From: Mugil cephalus
Lineage: Eukaryota; Chordata; Actinopteri; Mugiliformes; Mugilidae
Assembly (NCBI RefSeq): GCF_022458985.1
Contig: NC_061770.1
Span: 35,693,599-35,757,598 of the forward strand
Direction: 5' to 3'
Length of the DNA stretch: 64,000 nucleotides
Both the position numbers and the translations under genes were made by a program. This document shows positions 26,831 through 38,158 of the stretch, piece by piece (positions within the stretch are counted from its first letter, which is position 1; every line of letters starts with the position of its first letter). A model generated the notes under the pieces. The model saw only the letters and a list, made by a program, of their open reading frames with translations. It was not told where the DNA came from and did not search any database.

Positions 26831-27542
26831 AACTGGATGTGAATGTGAGAGGTTGTGATAGACCTGCTTGCTGCAGTGGCCTGAACACTGTTGTACTTTG
26901 AAGACTTTAGGTTCTGGTGAGAAGTTCCTGGTAAAATAAAGGTTAGAAATAGTTGAAACAGATACTGATACTACTATAGCTCAAATACCTGAAGAAGCTA
27001 ACGCTGGTTCTCATAGAAAGGAGTCACAATACACAGTGCATAACACTTATTGAGCGTATAGAGCTTAATAGCTGCAGACTAGTCAGGGGGCCCATACTTT
27101 TCATATCTCATCCATTAGTTTATTTAATATTCCATCCAGATTTTGTTTGTGTTTAAAATAAAATAAAAACTTTCAGAAATAAAGATTCAAACGGTTCAGA
27201 CAAAGTTCGTCTTAGGAGAACAGAAGAGCTGATGATGAAAACTATGGGGACATCTTTAAACCCAGAGATCCCAGCAGCAGTTTAACACCTACAAACTGAG
27301 CTGGCCAACATTTTTAAAAGTGCTCTGATGTAAAAAAGGTTGTTGCACAGTGTTACATTACTGGAGTGAGTCAAAGTCCGATGACCCCTCCCTGTTCTTG
27401 GAGCAGTTCCGCTCTGTCCTGATATTTCCCTTCACATCTGCACTTTGAACGTGGGTGTTAACCAAGATAAGGTGTGAGAAACACATGTTGTTCAGATCAG
27501 AGGGTCATTTTCATCAACTGAGAATCAACACTGAGAGGTGAA

Positions 27543-29210
27543 ATGGAGCAGCAGACTGAGCAGAGTTTGGGGACCATCTCTTGTTCCATCTGTCTGGATC
27601 CACTGAAGGATCCTGTGACTACTACCTGTGGACACAGCTACTGCATAAACTGTGTTAAAAGTCACTGGGATGAAGAAGACCAGAAGGGAATCTACAGCTG
27701 CCCTCAGTGCAGGAAGACTTTCATACCGAGGCCTGTCCTGGAGAAACACACCATGTTAGCAGAGTTAGTGAAGCAGCTGAAGAAGACTGGACTCCAAGCT
27801 GCTCCAGCTGATCACTGCTATGCTGGACCTGAAGATGTGGCCTGTGATGTCTACACTGGGAGGAAGCTGAAAGCCTTCAAGTCCTGTTTATTCTGTCTGA
27901 TTTCATACTGTGAGTCCCTCCAACCTCACTATGATGTTGCTCAGTTCAAGAAACACAAGCTGGTGGAGCCCTCCTAGAAGCTTCAAGAGAACATCTGCTC
28001 TCGTCATGATGAGATGATGAAGATTTTCTGTCGTACTGATCAGCAGATTATCTGTTATCTCTGCACAATGGATGAATATGAAGGCCATGAAACAGTCTCA
28101 GCTGCAGCAGAAAGGGCTGAGAAGCAGAAGGAGGTGGAGGTGATGCTAGAAAACATCCTGCAGGGAATCCAGGAGAGAAAGAAAGATGTGGAGCTTCTTA
28201 GACAGGAGCTGAAGGCCATAAAAGACTCTGCTGATAAAACAGTGGAGGACAGAAAGGAGATCTTCACTGAGATGATCCGTCTCCTCCAGAAAAGAAGCTC
28301 TGATGTGGAGCAGCTGGTCAGATCCCAGCAGGAAACTAAAGAGAGTCGAGTCAAAGATGTTGAGGAGAAGCTGGAGCAGCAGATTACTGAGCTGGAGAGG
28401 AAAGGCTCCGAGCTGAAGCAGCTCTTACACACAGAGGATCACAACCAGTTTCTACACAACTACCCCTCACTGCCACCACCCAGTGAGTCTACACACTCAT
28501 CCAGCATCAAGATTCGTCCTCTGAGGTACTTTGATGACGTGAAAGCAGCTGTGACAGAGACCAGAGAGAAACTACAGGACATTCTGAGAGAGACATGGAC
28601 AAACATCTCAGTGACAGTGACTGAAGTGGATGTTTTACTGCCACAACCAGAGCCAAAGACCAGAGATGAATTCTGGAAATATTCACGTCAAATCACACTG
28701 GATCCAAACACAGCAAACACAGAGCTGTTATTATCTGAGGGGAACAGGAAAGTAACAATTATGAATAAACCTCAGTCTTATCCTCATCATCCAGACAGAT
28801 TCACTCATTATTGGCAGGTCCTGGGTAGAGAGAGTGTGACTGGACGTTATTACTGGGAGGTGGAGTGGAGAGGAGAAGGAGTTACTTTAGTGGTCGCCTA
28901 CAAGAATATCAGCAGAGCAGGGTGGTCAGATGAATGTTTGTTTGGATACAATGACAAATCTTGGTCATTAGATTGTGACACAGACAGTTACAGGTTTTGG
29001 TACAACGATGTCCCAACTGACGTCTCAGGTCCTGGTTCCTCCAGAGTAGGAGTGTACCTGGATCACAGAGCAGGTCTTCTGTCTTTCTATAGCATCTCTG
29101 AAACCATGACTCTCCTCTACAGAGTCCAGACCACATTCACTCAGCCTCTCTATGCTGGACTTCGTCCTCTGGGTCATGGAGTCACTGCTGAGTTGGTTAA
29201 AGTCAAATAG
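27543..29210 (+). pseudogene. TRIM copy 1, RING/B-box/coiled-coil/PRY-SPRY, nonsense-mutated
   Basis: First copy of a tandem TRIM16/25-like gene. The frame starts [10 protein letters not shown] and the RING is intact (CSICLD...CGHSYC..C...CPQC). Codon 145 (27975-27977) is TAG where copies 2 and 3 have AAG; after it the same frame stays open to 29210 with the SPRY domain complete. B-box 1 has Tyr for a conserved Cys (DVYTGRK), and the CEKHLQ region has lost a codon (CESLQ), removing a zinc ligand. A truncated 144-residue RING protein could still be made. It starts one codon shorter than its siblings, and its 5' flank is the most diverged of the three, so it is the oldest copy or split first. 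Confidence 0.85.
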
Positions 29211-29884
29211 ACAGAAGTCTCTTCAGGGACAGTTGGTTAAATGTGTATTCTAGTCTCCAGGTGATTTGGCCTCCATGGTTGTAGCTGATGTAGCTTGTTG
29301 TGTCATGTCTTCACTGCTCAGAGATCAGCTGTCAATCACACTTTGTGGGCGGTACTTTGTCGTCTCCTGGTTTGTTGTTTGCTTGATGTTGGACTTTGTT
29401 TGTGTTTTCTTCTTCCTGTGTCTGTTTAGCCACAGAGACTCTCACTGCTCACCATGACTTTGATTCACATAAACTGACATTTGTCCACATGACAATCTGA
29501 ACTTGTCTGTGCTCTGAACGTCTCATGAACATTTGTGTTGATGTGTTTGTATGTTGTTGTCTCTCTTCTACTGCATGGGCCTCAACAGAGAAACCAGAAG
29601 ACCTTCCTTCATCACAGAGATTTAGTTCTGACTTTGTAAAGAAAGAAATCTACGATTACATTTCCATTGATTGGTTTGGAGACCACATGTTGTTGTTCAT
29701 AGGGATGAAGAGACGAGCTCATGTCAACTGTAGTCAATCGTCAATCAGGACATGAGTCATTATTTGATTGAACGTAGCTGATATTCTGAGTCCAACTAAC
29801 TGATTGTGTGGATGAAGTGAATCTGTGCATGAAATCACTGAACAAGAGATTTAATGGGAGAACAAACTGAAGCTTCACATGATG

Positions 29885-29890
29885 AATAAA
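29885..29890 (+). terminator. polyadenylation signal of TRIM copy 1
   Basis: AATAAA about 675 bp after the stop codon, conserved in place in copies 2 (33587-33592) and 3 (37266-37271). Confidence 0.5.
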
Positions 29891-30039
29891 GCTGCTGTTT
29901 GTCACACATGAACAAATGACCGTCTCCTGTCTTTATTCCAGGATCTCAAACAAAGCCCGTGGAGAAAATGTGGAGCTGACAAATAAATGGTGACGTGTAT
30001 AATATGAAATGATTTAACTTTAATGAGAACTTGAACATG

Positions 30040-30370
30040 TTCTGGTCAACAGGTAAAACAACAGAAACAGAGTCCAGACACATATGGACATGAGTGGACA
30101 TTTAGAAGTGGCCTTTTATCCCACAGGACCAGATCATTTTCCCAGCTTCTAAATGTGATTTTATCTCCTTGATAACATGTGATGAAGTCAAACTGAGAAC
30201 AAAGTGAGTTGAGGAGCTTTAACCTCCACTACATCCCTGGTTAGTGGGATGATGGCGCCCTCTTGTGACCTTCATCATATTTCAGAACAGATCAGATTTG
30301 TAGCTGAAGAAGCCTTGTTCAAGCTACTTCCTCCTCTGAAACGTTTCTTTCACTGTTGTGTAGTGAAGCA
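30040..30370. repeat. block R, copy 2
   Basis: Intergenic block between TRIM copies 1 and 2, paired with 23210-23490, 33745-34075 and 37430-37760. It includes a GAAACGTTTC palindrome near 30338 that is kept in the third TRIM flank and altered in the second. Confidence 0.75.
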
Positions 30371-31183
30371 GCTCCAAACAAGTAAGTAGGCTCTAACTGT
30401 TTGTATTGACTGTAGATTATTTACCTGACTGATGGTAGGTCATTCATTCAGATCAGGAAATCAGACCAAATCAAATGTTTTCACATTGGCCCCATTAAAT
30501 GCTCAGTGTTAACAAGGAAAATCTCTTCCTGGCTCATGGTTGTTCAGCAGCAGTTAATAAATATCAGGATAATAAGAGCAGTTTAGGTTCTTTCCACCAG
30601 CTTCTCCATCCATATTTGTTTGGATCAATCACAGAAGTAAAGTAGCTGCTGTGTATTTGTAGTAACACACACAGATTATTAGCTGCTGCACTAAAAAAAG
30701 GAAACAAAGATTTCAACATGAAACCTCCACAGTTGATGTTTGAATCATTAAATACGTGTTAATGTGTTGGTTTTCATATCTGTGTATCCGAATCAACAGT
30801 TGACTGACCAATAGAATTCTAATGACTAAAATAAAAGCTGCTTATAACTGATCTGTTTAGGAGACTGAATGAATCAGCATTAAAAGCTCATCCAGTAGAA
30901 TCAGTGTGCAACTGTAACATGTCTGTGGCATCTATGACCATGAATGATGTGGATTTTATTCTGATTTGTTTTGTCGTCTGCTCCTCTTCCTGGAACAAGT
31001 CAGAGTCTGATAACTCCTCCCTCTTCCTGGAGCAGCTCCACTCATATTTCCTCATGTTTCCTTGTTCCCTCCCCTTTAGATCTCTACATTGAAGATGGGT
31101 CTAACCAGCATGTGGTGAAGAGTGAGAGCTGATTGGCTCCATTCACTGTAGAGTCACATGTTGTTCAGATCAGAGCTCAGACT

Positions 31184-31209
31184 AGTTTCACTTCTAGGAA
31201 ACAGAAACT
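31184..31209. promoter_or_regulatory. ISRE-like pair upstream of TRIM copy 2
   Basis: AGTTTCACTTCT at 31184-31195 is a near match in one orientation. GAAACAGAAACT at 31198-31209 matches the ISRE consensus GAAANNGAAACT exactly. It ends 29 bp before the ATG. In copy 3 the equivalent (34901-34912) reads CAAACAGAAACT and the first element is also altered. If the transcription start lies upstream, the element would be in the 5' UTR, so promoter function is inference. Confidence 0.5.
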
Positions 31210-31237
31210 CACTCAGTCGTCGACACTGAGAGGAAAA

Positions 31238-32911
31238 ATGGAGCAAAAAGGAGTTCATCTGGACGGAGAAACCTTCTCTTGTTCCATCTGTCTGGATCTA
31301 CTGAAGGATCCTGTGACTATTCCCTGTGGACACAACTACTGCATGAACTGTGTTAAAAGCCACTGGGATGAAGAAGACCAGAAGGGAATCTACAGCTGCC
31401 CTCAGTGCAGGAAGACTTTCACACCGAGGCCTGTCCTGGAGAAAAACACCATGTTAGCAGAGTTAGTGGAGCAGCTGAAGACGACTGGACTCCAAGCTGC
31501 TCCAGCTGATCACTGCTATGCTGGACCTGAAGATGTGGCCTGTGATGTCTGCACTGGGAGGAAGCTGAAAGCCTTCAAGTCCTGTTTATTCTGTCTGATT
31601 TCATACTGTGAGAAACACCTCCAACCTCACTATGATGTTGCTCAGTTCAAGAAACACAAGCTGGTGGAGCCCTCCAAGAAGCTCCAGGAGAACATCTGCT
31701 CTCGTCATGATGAGGTGATGAAGATTTTCTGTCTTACTGATCAGCAGATTATCTGTTATCTCTGCACAATGGATGAACATAAAGGCCATGAAATAGTCCC
31801 AGCTGCAGCAGTAAGGACTGAGAAGCAGAAGGAGGTGGAGGTGATGCTAGAAAACATCCTGCAGGGAATCCAGGAGAGAAAGAAAGATGTGGAGCTTCTT
31901 AGACAGGAGCTGAAGGCCATAAAAGACTCTGCTGATAAAACAGTGGAGGACAGTAAGGAGATCTTCACTGAGATGATCCGTCTCCTCCAGAAAAGAAGCT
32001 CTGATGTGGAGCAGCTGGTCAGATCCCAGCAGGAAACTGAAGAGAGTCGAGTCAAAGATGTTGAGGAGAAGTTGGAGCAGCAGATCACTGAGCTGGAGAG
32101 GAAAGGCTCCGAGCTGAAGCAGCTCTTAAAGACAGAGGATCACAACCAGTTTCTACCTAACTACCCCTCACTGCCACCACCCAGTGAGTCTACACACTCA
32201 TCCAGCATCAAGATTCGTCCTCTGAGGAACTTTGATGACGTGAAGGCAGCTGTGACAGAGACCAGAGAGAAACTACAGGACATTCTGAGAGAGACATGGA
32301 CAAACACCTCAGTGACAGTGACGAAAGTGGATGTTTTACTGCCACAACCAGAACCAAAGACCAGAGATGAATTCTGGAAATATTCACGTCAAATCACACT
32401 CGATCCAAACACAGCAAACACAGAGCTGTTATTATCTGAGGGGAACAGAAAAGTAAAATTTATGAATCAACCTCAGTCTTATTCTGGTCATCCAGACAGA
32501 TTCACTCATTGGAATCAGGTCCTGAGTAGAGAGAGTCTGACTAGACGTTGTTACTGGGAGGTGGAAAGGAGAGGAGGAGGAGTTTGTGTAGCAGTTGCCT
32601 ACAAGAATATCAGCAGAGCAGGGTGGTCAGGTGAATGTTTGTTTGGATCAAATGACAAATCTTGGTCATTATATTGTTACACAAACAGTTACAGGTTTTG
32701 GTACAACAATGTCTCAACTGCCGTCTCAGGTCCTGTTTCCTCCAGAGTAGGAGTGTACCTGGATCACAGAGCAGGTCTTCTGTCCTTCTATAGCATTTCT
32801 GAAACCATGACTCTCCTCCACAGAGTCCAGACCACATTCACTCAGCCTCTCTATGCTGGACTTCGTCCTCTGGGTCATGGAGTCACTGCTGAGTTGGTTA
32901 AAGTCAAATAG
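31238..32911 (+). CDS. TRIM16/25-like RING E3 ligase, copy 2 (intronless)
   Basis: Single open frame of 557 residues from an ATG in good context (aaaaATGg). An upstream open extension lacks an ATG. RING finger with ligands C15, C18, C30, H32, C35, C38, C54, C57. B-box 1 at about 102-131 (C102, C105, C116, C119, C124, H127, H131). B-box 2 at about 154-184 (C154, H157, C165, C173, C176, H181, H184). A long charged coiled coil spans about 190-310. PRY-SPRY occupies about 370-557 (RQITLDPNTAN, YWEVE, AGLLSFYS). Proteins of this design are ubiquitin ligases whose SPRY binds the target; many fish ones act in antiviral signalling. It is nearly identical to copy 3, so the duplication is recent. The lack of introns suggests descent from a retrocopy or an intronless TRIM subgroup. 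The exact orthologue is not assigned. Confidence 0.92.
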   Translation: MEQKGVHLDGETFSCSICLDLLKDPVTIPCGHNYCMNCVKSHWDEEDQKGIYSCPQCRKTFTPRPVLEKNTMLAELVEQLKTTGLQAAPADHCYAGPEDVACDVCTGRKLKAFKSCLFCLISYCEKHLQPHYDVAQFKKHKLVEPSKKLQENICSRHDEVMKIFCLTDQQIICYLCTMDEHKGHEIVPAAAVRTEKQKEVEVMLENILQGIQERKKDVELLRQELKAIKDSADKTVEDSKEIFTEMIRLLQKRSSDVEQLVRSQQETEESRVKDVEEKLEQQITELERKGSELKQLLKTEDHNQFLPNYPSLPPPSESTHSSSIKIRPLRNFDDVKAAVTETREKLQDILRETWTNTSVTVTKVDVLLPQPEPKTRDEFWKYSRQITLDPNTANTELLLSEGNRKVKFMNQPQSYSGHPDRFTHWNQVLSRESLTRRCYWEVERRGGGVCVAVAYKNISRAGWSGECLFGSNDKSWSLYCYTNSYRFWYNNVSTAVSGPVSSRVGVYLDHRAGLLSFYSISETMTLLHRVQTTFTQPLYAGLRPLGHGVTAELVKVK

Positions 32912-33744
32912 ACAGAAGTCTCTTCAGGGACAGTTGGTTAAATGTGTATTCTAGTCTCCAGGTGATTTGGTCTCCATGGTTGTAGCTGAGAGCTCATTGT
33001 CGTGTCATGTCTTCACTGCTCAGAGATCAGCTGTCAGTCACACTTTGTGGGCGGTACTTTGTCGTCTCCTGGTTTGTTGTTTGCTTGATGTTGGACTTTG
33101 TTTGGGTTTTCTTCTTCCTGTGTCTGTTTAGCCACGGAGGCTCTCATTGCTCACCATGACTTTGATTCACATAAACTGACATTTGTCCACATGACAATCT
33201 GAACTTGTCTGTGCTCTGAATGTCTCATGAACATTTGTGTTGATGTGTTTGTATGTTGTTGTCTCTCTTCTACTGCATGGGCCTCAACAGAGAAACCAGA
33301 AGACCTTCCTTCATCACAGAGATTTAGTTCTGACTTTGTAAAGAAAGAAATCTATGATTACATTTCCATTGATTGGTTTGGAGACCACATGTTGTTGTTC
33401 ATAGGGATGAAGAGACAAGCTCATGTCAACTGTAGTCAATCATCAATCAGGACATGAGTCATTATTTGATTGTACATAGCTGATATTCTGAGTCCAACTA
33501 ACTGATTGTGTAGATGAAGTGAATCTGTGCATGAAATCACTGAACAAGAGATTTAATGGGAGAACAAACTGAAGCTTCACATGATGAATAAAGCTACTGT
33601 TTGTCACACATGAACAAATGACCGTCTCCTGTCTTTATTCCAGGATCTCAAACAAAGTCTGTGGAGAAAATGTGGAGCTGATAAATAAATGGTGAGGTGT
33701 ATCATATGAAATAATTTAACTTTAATGAGAACTTGAACATGTTC

Positions 33745-34075
33745 TGGTCACCAGGTAAAACAACAGAAACAGAGTTCAGACACATATGGACATGAGTGGA
33801 CATTTAGAAGTGGCCTTTTATCCCACAGGACCAGATCATTTTCCCAGCTTCTTAATGTGATTTGATCCCCCTGATAACATGTGATGAAGTCAAACTGAGG
33901 ACAGAGTAAGCTGAGGAGCTTTAACCTCCACTACATCCCTGGTTAGCAGGATGACGGCGCCCTCTTGTGGCCTTCATCATATTTCACAACGGATCAGATT
34001 TGTAGCTGAAGAAGCCTTGTTGAAGCTACTTCCTCCTCTGAAACATTTCTTTTACTGTTGTGTAGTGAAGCAGCT
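33745..34075. repeat. block R, copy 3
   Basis: Intergenic block between TRIM copies 2 and 3; same order and orientation as the other copies. Confidence 0.75.
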
Positions 34076-34940
34076 CCAAACAAGTAAGTAGGCTCTAACT
34101 GTTTGTATTGACTGTCGATTATTTACCTGACTGATGGTAGGTCATTCATTCAGATCAGGAAATCAGATCAGATCAAACGTTTTCACATTTGCCCCATTAA
34201 ATGTTCAATGTTAACGAGGAAAATCTCTTCCTGGCTCATGGTTGTTCAGCAGCAGTTAATAAATGTCAGGATAATAAGAGCAGTTTAGGTCCTTTCCACC
34301 AGCTTCTCCATCCATATTTGTTTGGATCAATCACAGAAGTAAAGTAGCTGCTGTGTATTTGTAGTAACACACACAGATTATTAGCTGCTGCACTAAAAAG
34401 AAGGAAACAAAGATTTCAACATGAAACCTCCACAGTTGATGTTTGAGTCATTAAATACGTGTTAATGTGTTGGTTTTCATATCTGTGTATCTGAATCAAC
34501 AGTTGACTGACCAATAGAATTCTAATGACTAAAATAAAAGCTGCTTATAACTGATCTGTTTAGGAGACTGAATGAATCAGCATTAAAAGCTCATCCAGTA
34601 GAATCAGTGTGCAACTGTAACATGTCTGTGGCGTCTATGACTCTGAATGATGTGGATTTTATTCTGATTTGTTTTGTCGTCTGCTCCTCTTCCCGGAATG
34701 AGTCAAAGGATGATAACTCCTCCCTCTTCCTGGAGCAGCTCCACTCATATTTCCTCATGTTTCCTTGTTCCCTCCCCTTTAGATCTCTACATTGAAGATG
34801 GGTCTAACCAGCATGTGGTGAAGAGTGAGAGCTGATTGGCTCCATTCACTGTAGAGTCACATGTTGTTCAGATCAGAGCTCAGACTAGAATCACTTCTAG
34901 CAAACAGAAACTCACTCAGTCATCGACACTGGCAGGAGAA

Positions 34941-36614
34941 ATGGAGCAGAAAGGAGTTCATCTGGACAGAGAAACCTTCTCTTGTTCCATCTGTCTGGAT
35001 CTACTGAAGGATCCTGTGGCTATTCCCTGTGGACACAGCTACTGCTTGAACTGTATTAAAAGCCACTGGGATGAAGAAGACCAGAAGGGAATCTACAGCT
35101 GCCCTCAGTGCAGGAAGACTTTCATACCGAGGCCTGTCCTGGAGAAAAACACCATGTTAGCAGAGTTAGTGGAGCAGCTGAAGACGACTGGACTTCAAGC
35201 TGCTCCAGCTGATCACTGCTATGCTGGACCTGAAGATGTGGCCTGTGATGTCTGCACTGGGAGGAAGACGAAAGCCTTCAAGTCCTGTTTATTCTGTCTG
35301 ATTTCATACTGTGAGAAACACCTCCAACCTCACTATGATGTTGCTCAGTTCAAGAAACACAAGCTGGTGGAGCCCTCCAAGAAGCTCCAGGAGAACATCT
35401 GCTCTCGTCATGATGAGGTGATGAAGATTTTCTGTCGTACTGATCAGCAGATTATCTGTTATCTCTGCACAATGGATGAACATAAAGGCCATGAAACAGT
35501 CCCAGCTGCAGCAGAAAGGACTGAGAAGCAGAAGGAGGTGGAGGTGATGCTAGAAAACATCCTGCAGGGAATCCAGGAGAGAAAGAAAGATGTGGAGCTT
35601 CTTAGACAGGAGCTGAAGGCCATCAAAGACTCTGCTGATAAAACAGTGGAGGACAGTAAGGAGATCTTCACTGAGATGATCCGTCTCCTCCAGAAAAGAA
35701 GCTCTGATGTGGAGCAGCTGGTCAGATCCCAGCAGGAAACTGAAGAAAGTCGAGTCAAAGATGTTGAGGAGAAGCTGGAGCAGCAGATCACTGAGCTGGA
35801 GAGGAAAGGCTCCGAGCTGAAGCAGCTCTTAAAGACAGAGGATCACAACCAGTTTCTACACAACTACCCCTCACTGCCACCACCCAGTGAGTCTACACAC
35901 TCATCCAGCATCAAGATTCGTCCTTTAAGGAACTTTGATGACGTGAAAGCAGCTGTGACAGAGACCAGACAGAAACTACAGGACATTCTGAGAGAGACAT
36001 GGACAAACACCTCAGTGACAGTGACTGAAGTGGATGTTTTACTGCCACAACCAGAACCAAAGACCAGAGATGAATTCTGGAAATATTCACGTCAAATCAC
36101 ACTGGATCCAAACACAGCAAACACAGAGCTGTTATTATCTGAGGGGAACAGAAAAGTAACATTTATGAATCAACCTCAGTCTTATTCTGGTCATCCAGAC
36201 AGATTCACTCATTGGAGTCAGGTCCTGAGTAGAGAGAGTCTGACTAGACGTTGTTACTGGGAGGTGGAGTGGAGAGGAGGAGGAGTTGCTGTAGCAGTTG
36301 CCTACAAGAATATCAGCAGAGCAGGGTGGTCAGGTGAATGTTTGTTTGGATCAAATGACAAATCTTGGTCATTATATTGTTACACAAACAGTTACAGGTT
36401 TTGGTACAGCAATGTCTCAACTGACGTCTCAGGTCCTGGTTCCTCCAGAGTAGGAGTGTACCTGGATCACAGAGCAGGTCTTCTGTCCTTCTACAGCATC
36501 TCTGAAACCATGACTCTCCTCCACAGAGTCCAGACCACATTCACTCAGCCTCTCTATGCTGGACTTCGTCCTCTGGGTGATGGAGTCACTGCTGAGTTGA
36601 TTAAAGTCAAATAG
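34941..36614 (+). CDS. TRIM16/25-like RING E3 ligase, copy 3 (intronless)
   Basis: 557 residues, the same length and domain order as copy 2, which starts 3703 bp upstream. All RING and B-box ligands are present. Differences from copy 2 are scattered single residues, for example I for V in the CIKSHWD part of the RING and changes in the SPRY around the WRGGGV loop, the region that usually forms a variable binding surface. The ISRE-like site before the ATG differs from copy 2 by its first base, so regulation may differ. The reading frame is intact and the poly(A) signal is at 37266-37271. Confidence 0.92.
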   Translation: MEQKGVHLDRETFSCSICLDLLKDPVAIPCGHSYCLNCIKSHWDEEDQKGIYSCPQCRKTFIPRPVLEKNTMLAELVEQLKTTGLQAAPADHCYAGPEDVACDVCTGRKTKAFKSCLFCLISYCEKHLQPHYDVAQFKKHKLVEPSKKLQENICSRHDEVMKIFCRTDQQIICYLCTMDEHKGHETVPAAAERTEKQKEVEVMLENILQGIQERKKDVELLRQELKAIKDSADKTVEDSKEIFTEMIRLLQKRSSDVEQLVRSQQETEESRVKDVEEKLEQQITELERKGSELKQLLKTEDHNQFLHNYPSLPPPSESTHSSSIKIRPLRNFDDVKAAVTETRQKLQDILRETWTNTSVTVTEVDVLLPQPEPKTRDEFWKYSRQITLDPNTANTELLLSEGNRKVTFMNQPQSYSGHPDRFTHWSQVLSRESLTRRCYWEVEWRGGGVAVAVAYKNISRAGWSGECLFGSNDKSWSLYCYTNSYRFWYSNVSTDVSGPGSSRVGVYLDHRAGLLSFYSISETMTLLHRVQTTFTQPLYAGLRPLGDGVTAELIKVK

Positions 36615-37429
36615 ACAGAAGTCTCTTCAGGGACAGTTGGATAAAATCTGTCTTCTGGTCTCCAGGTGATTTGGTCTCCATGGTTGTAGCTGAGAGCTCA
36701 TTGTTGTGTCATGTCTTCACTGCTCAGAGATCAGCTGTCAATCACACTTTGTGGGTGGTACTTTGTCATCTCCTGGTTTGTTGTTTGCTTGATGTTGGAC
36801 TTTGTTTGTGTTTTCTTCTTCCTGTGTCTGTTTAGCCATGGAGGCTCTCACTGTTCACCATGACTTTGATTCACATAAACTGACATTTGTCCACATGACA
36901 ATCTGAACTTGTCTGTGCACTGAATGTCTCATGTGTTTGTATGTTGTTGTCTCTCTTCTACTGCATGGGCCTCAACAGGAGACCCTCCTTTATCACAGAG
37001 ATTTAGTTCTGAGTTTGGAAAGAAATAAATCTACGATTATATTTCCATTGATTGGTTTGGAGACCACATGTTGTTGTTCATAGGGATGAAGAGACGGGCT
37101 CATGTCAACTGTAGTCAATCATCAATCAGGACGTGAGTCATTATTTGATTGTACATAGCCGATATCCTAAATCCAACTAACTGATTGTGTAGATGAAGTG
37201 AATCTGTGCATGAAATCACTGAACAAGAGATTTAATGGGAGAACAAACTGAAGCTTCACATGATGAATAAAGCTGCTGTTTGTCACACATGAACAAATGA
37301 CTGTCTCCTGTCTTTATTCCAGGATCTCAAACAAAGCCTGTGGAGAAAATGTGGAGCTGATAAATAAATGGTGACGTGTATCATATGAAATAATTTAACT
37401 TTAATGAGAACTTGAACATGTTCTGATCA

Positions 37430-37760
37430 CCAGGTAAAACAACAGAAACAGAGTCCAGACAAATATGGACATGAGAGGACGTTTAAAAGTGGCCCTTCAT
37501 CCGACAGGACCAGATCATTTTTCCAGCTTCTAAATGTGATTTGATCTCCCTGATAACATGTGATGAAGTCAAACTGAGGACAAAGTGAGCTGAGGAGCTT
37601 TAACCTCCACTACATCACTGGTTAGCAGGATGACGGCGCCCTCTTGTGGCCTTCATCATTTTTCAGAACAGATCAGATTTGTAGCTGAAGAAGCCTTGTT
37701 CAAGCTACTTCCTCCTCTGAAACGTTTCTTTCATTGTTGTGTAGTGAAGCAGCTCCAAAC
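37430..37760. repeat. block R, copy 4
   Basis: Downstream flank of TRIM copy 3, colinear with the other copies. Confidence 0.75.
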
Positions 37761-37796
37761 AAGTAAGTAGGCTCTAACTGTTTGTATTGACTGTCG

Positions 37797-38158
37797 AGTT
37801 GACCTGAGGAGATTAAACTGCTCACGACATACAAGGGCTTTACAAAAAAACTGAAAACGTGGCTTATCAACACCTATAGCTGCCAACACTAAAATATGTT
37901 GTGATGCTCTGATGTTTTGATGTTATGATAAAATGTTGTGTTGTATTTTGATTGTTTTTTTTTTTATTATACAGTAAGTGTTGTTTATGTACTTGTATTA
38001 TATTGTACATGTATTGTATGCTTCTTATTGCCTTTTTACATCAAGGCCAGGGATACAGATGAAAACTAGCCTTCTGGCTAATTCTGGCTTTTTTAACCAT
38101 GGGTAGTCATGTGTTCTATGAAATTGCACTGTCCCTTTCTTAAATAAACAGTAAACAA
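37797..38158 (+). mobile_element. 5'-truncated LINE 3' end
   Basis: Inserted exactly where copies 1 and 2 of the array read tgactg.cgattatttacctg uninterrupted. It contains ccagggatacagatgaaaac, tagccttctggctaattctgg and ends taaataaacagtaaac, the 3' tail of a common fish non-LTR element. Because only this unit has it, it postdates the array's duplication. Confidence 0.7.

Noticed and set aside
28055-28432. Long Ser/Cys-rich frames antisense to the TRIM coiled coil (also 31756-32088, 35459-35791)
   Set aside because: Shadows of the Glu/Lys/Leu-rich sense frame.
29525-29755. 76-codon frame conserved in two TRIM units (also 33227-33457)
   Set aside because: It lies in the duplicated 3' flank; conservation follows from recent duplication, the third unit breaks it, and there is no motif.
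30904-31092. 62-codon frame with a hydrophobic core upstream of TRIM copy 2 (also 34607)
   Set aside because: Duplicated non-coding flank; no leader or splice context that joins to the TRIM frame.
31133-31237. N-terminal extension of TRIM copies 2 and 3 (MAPFTVES...)
   Set aside because: The extension has no ATG (it begins at TTG); the first real ATG is at 31238 (34941 in copy 3) and aligns with copy 1.
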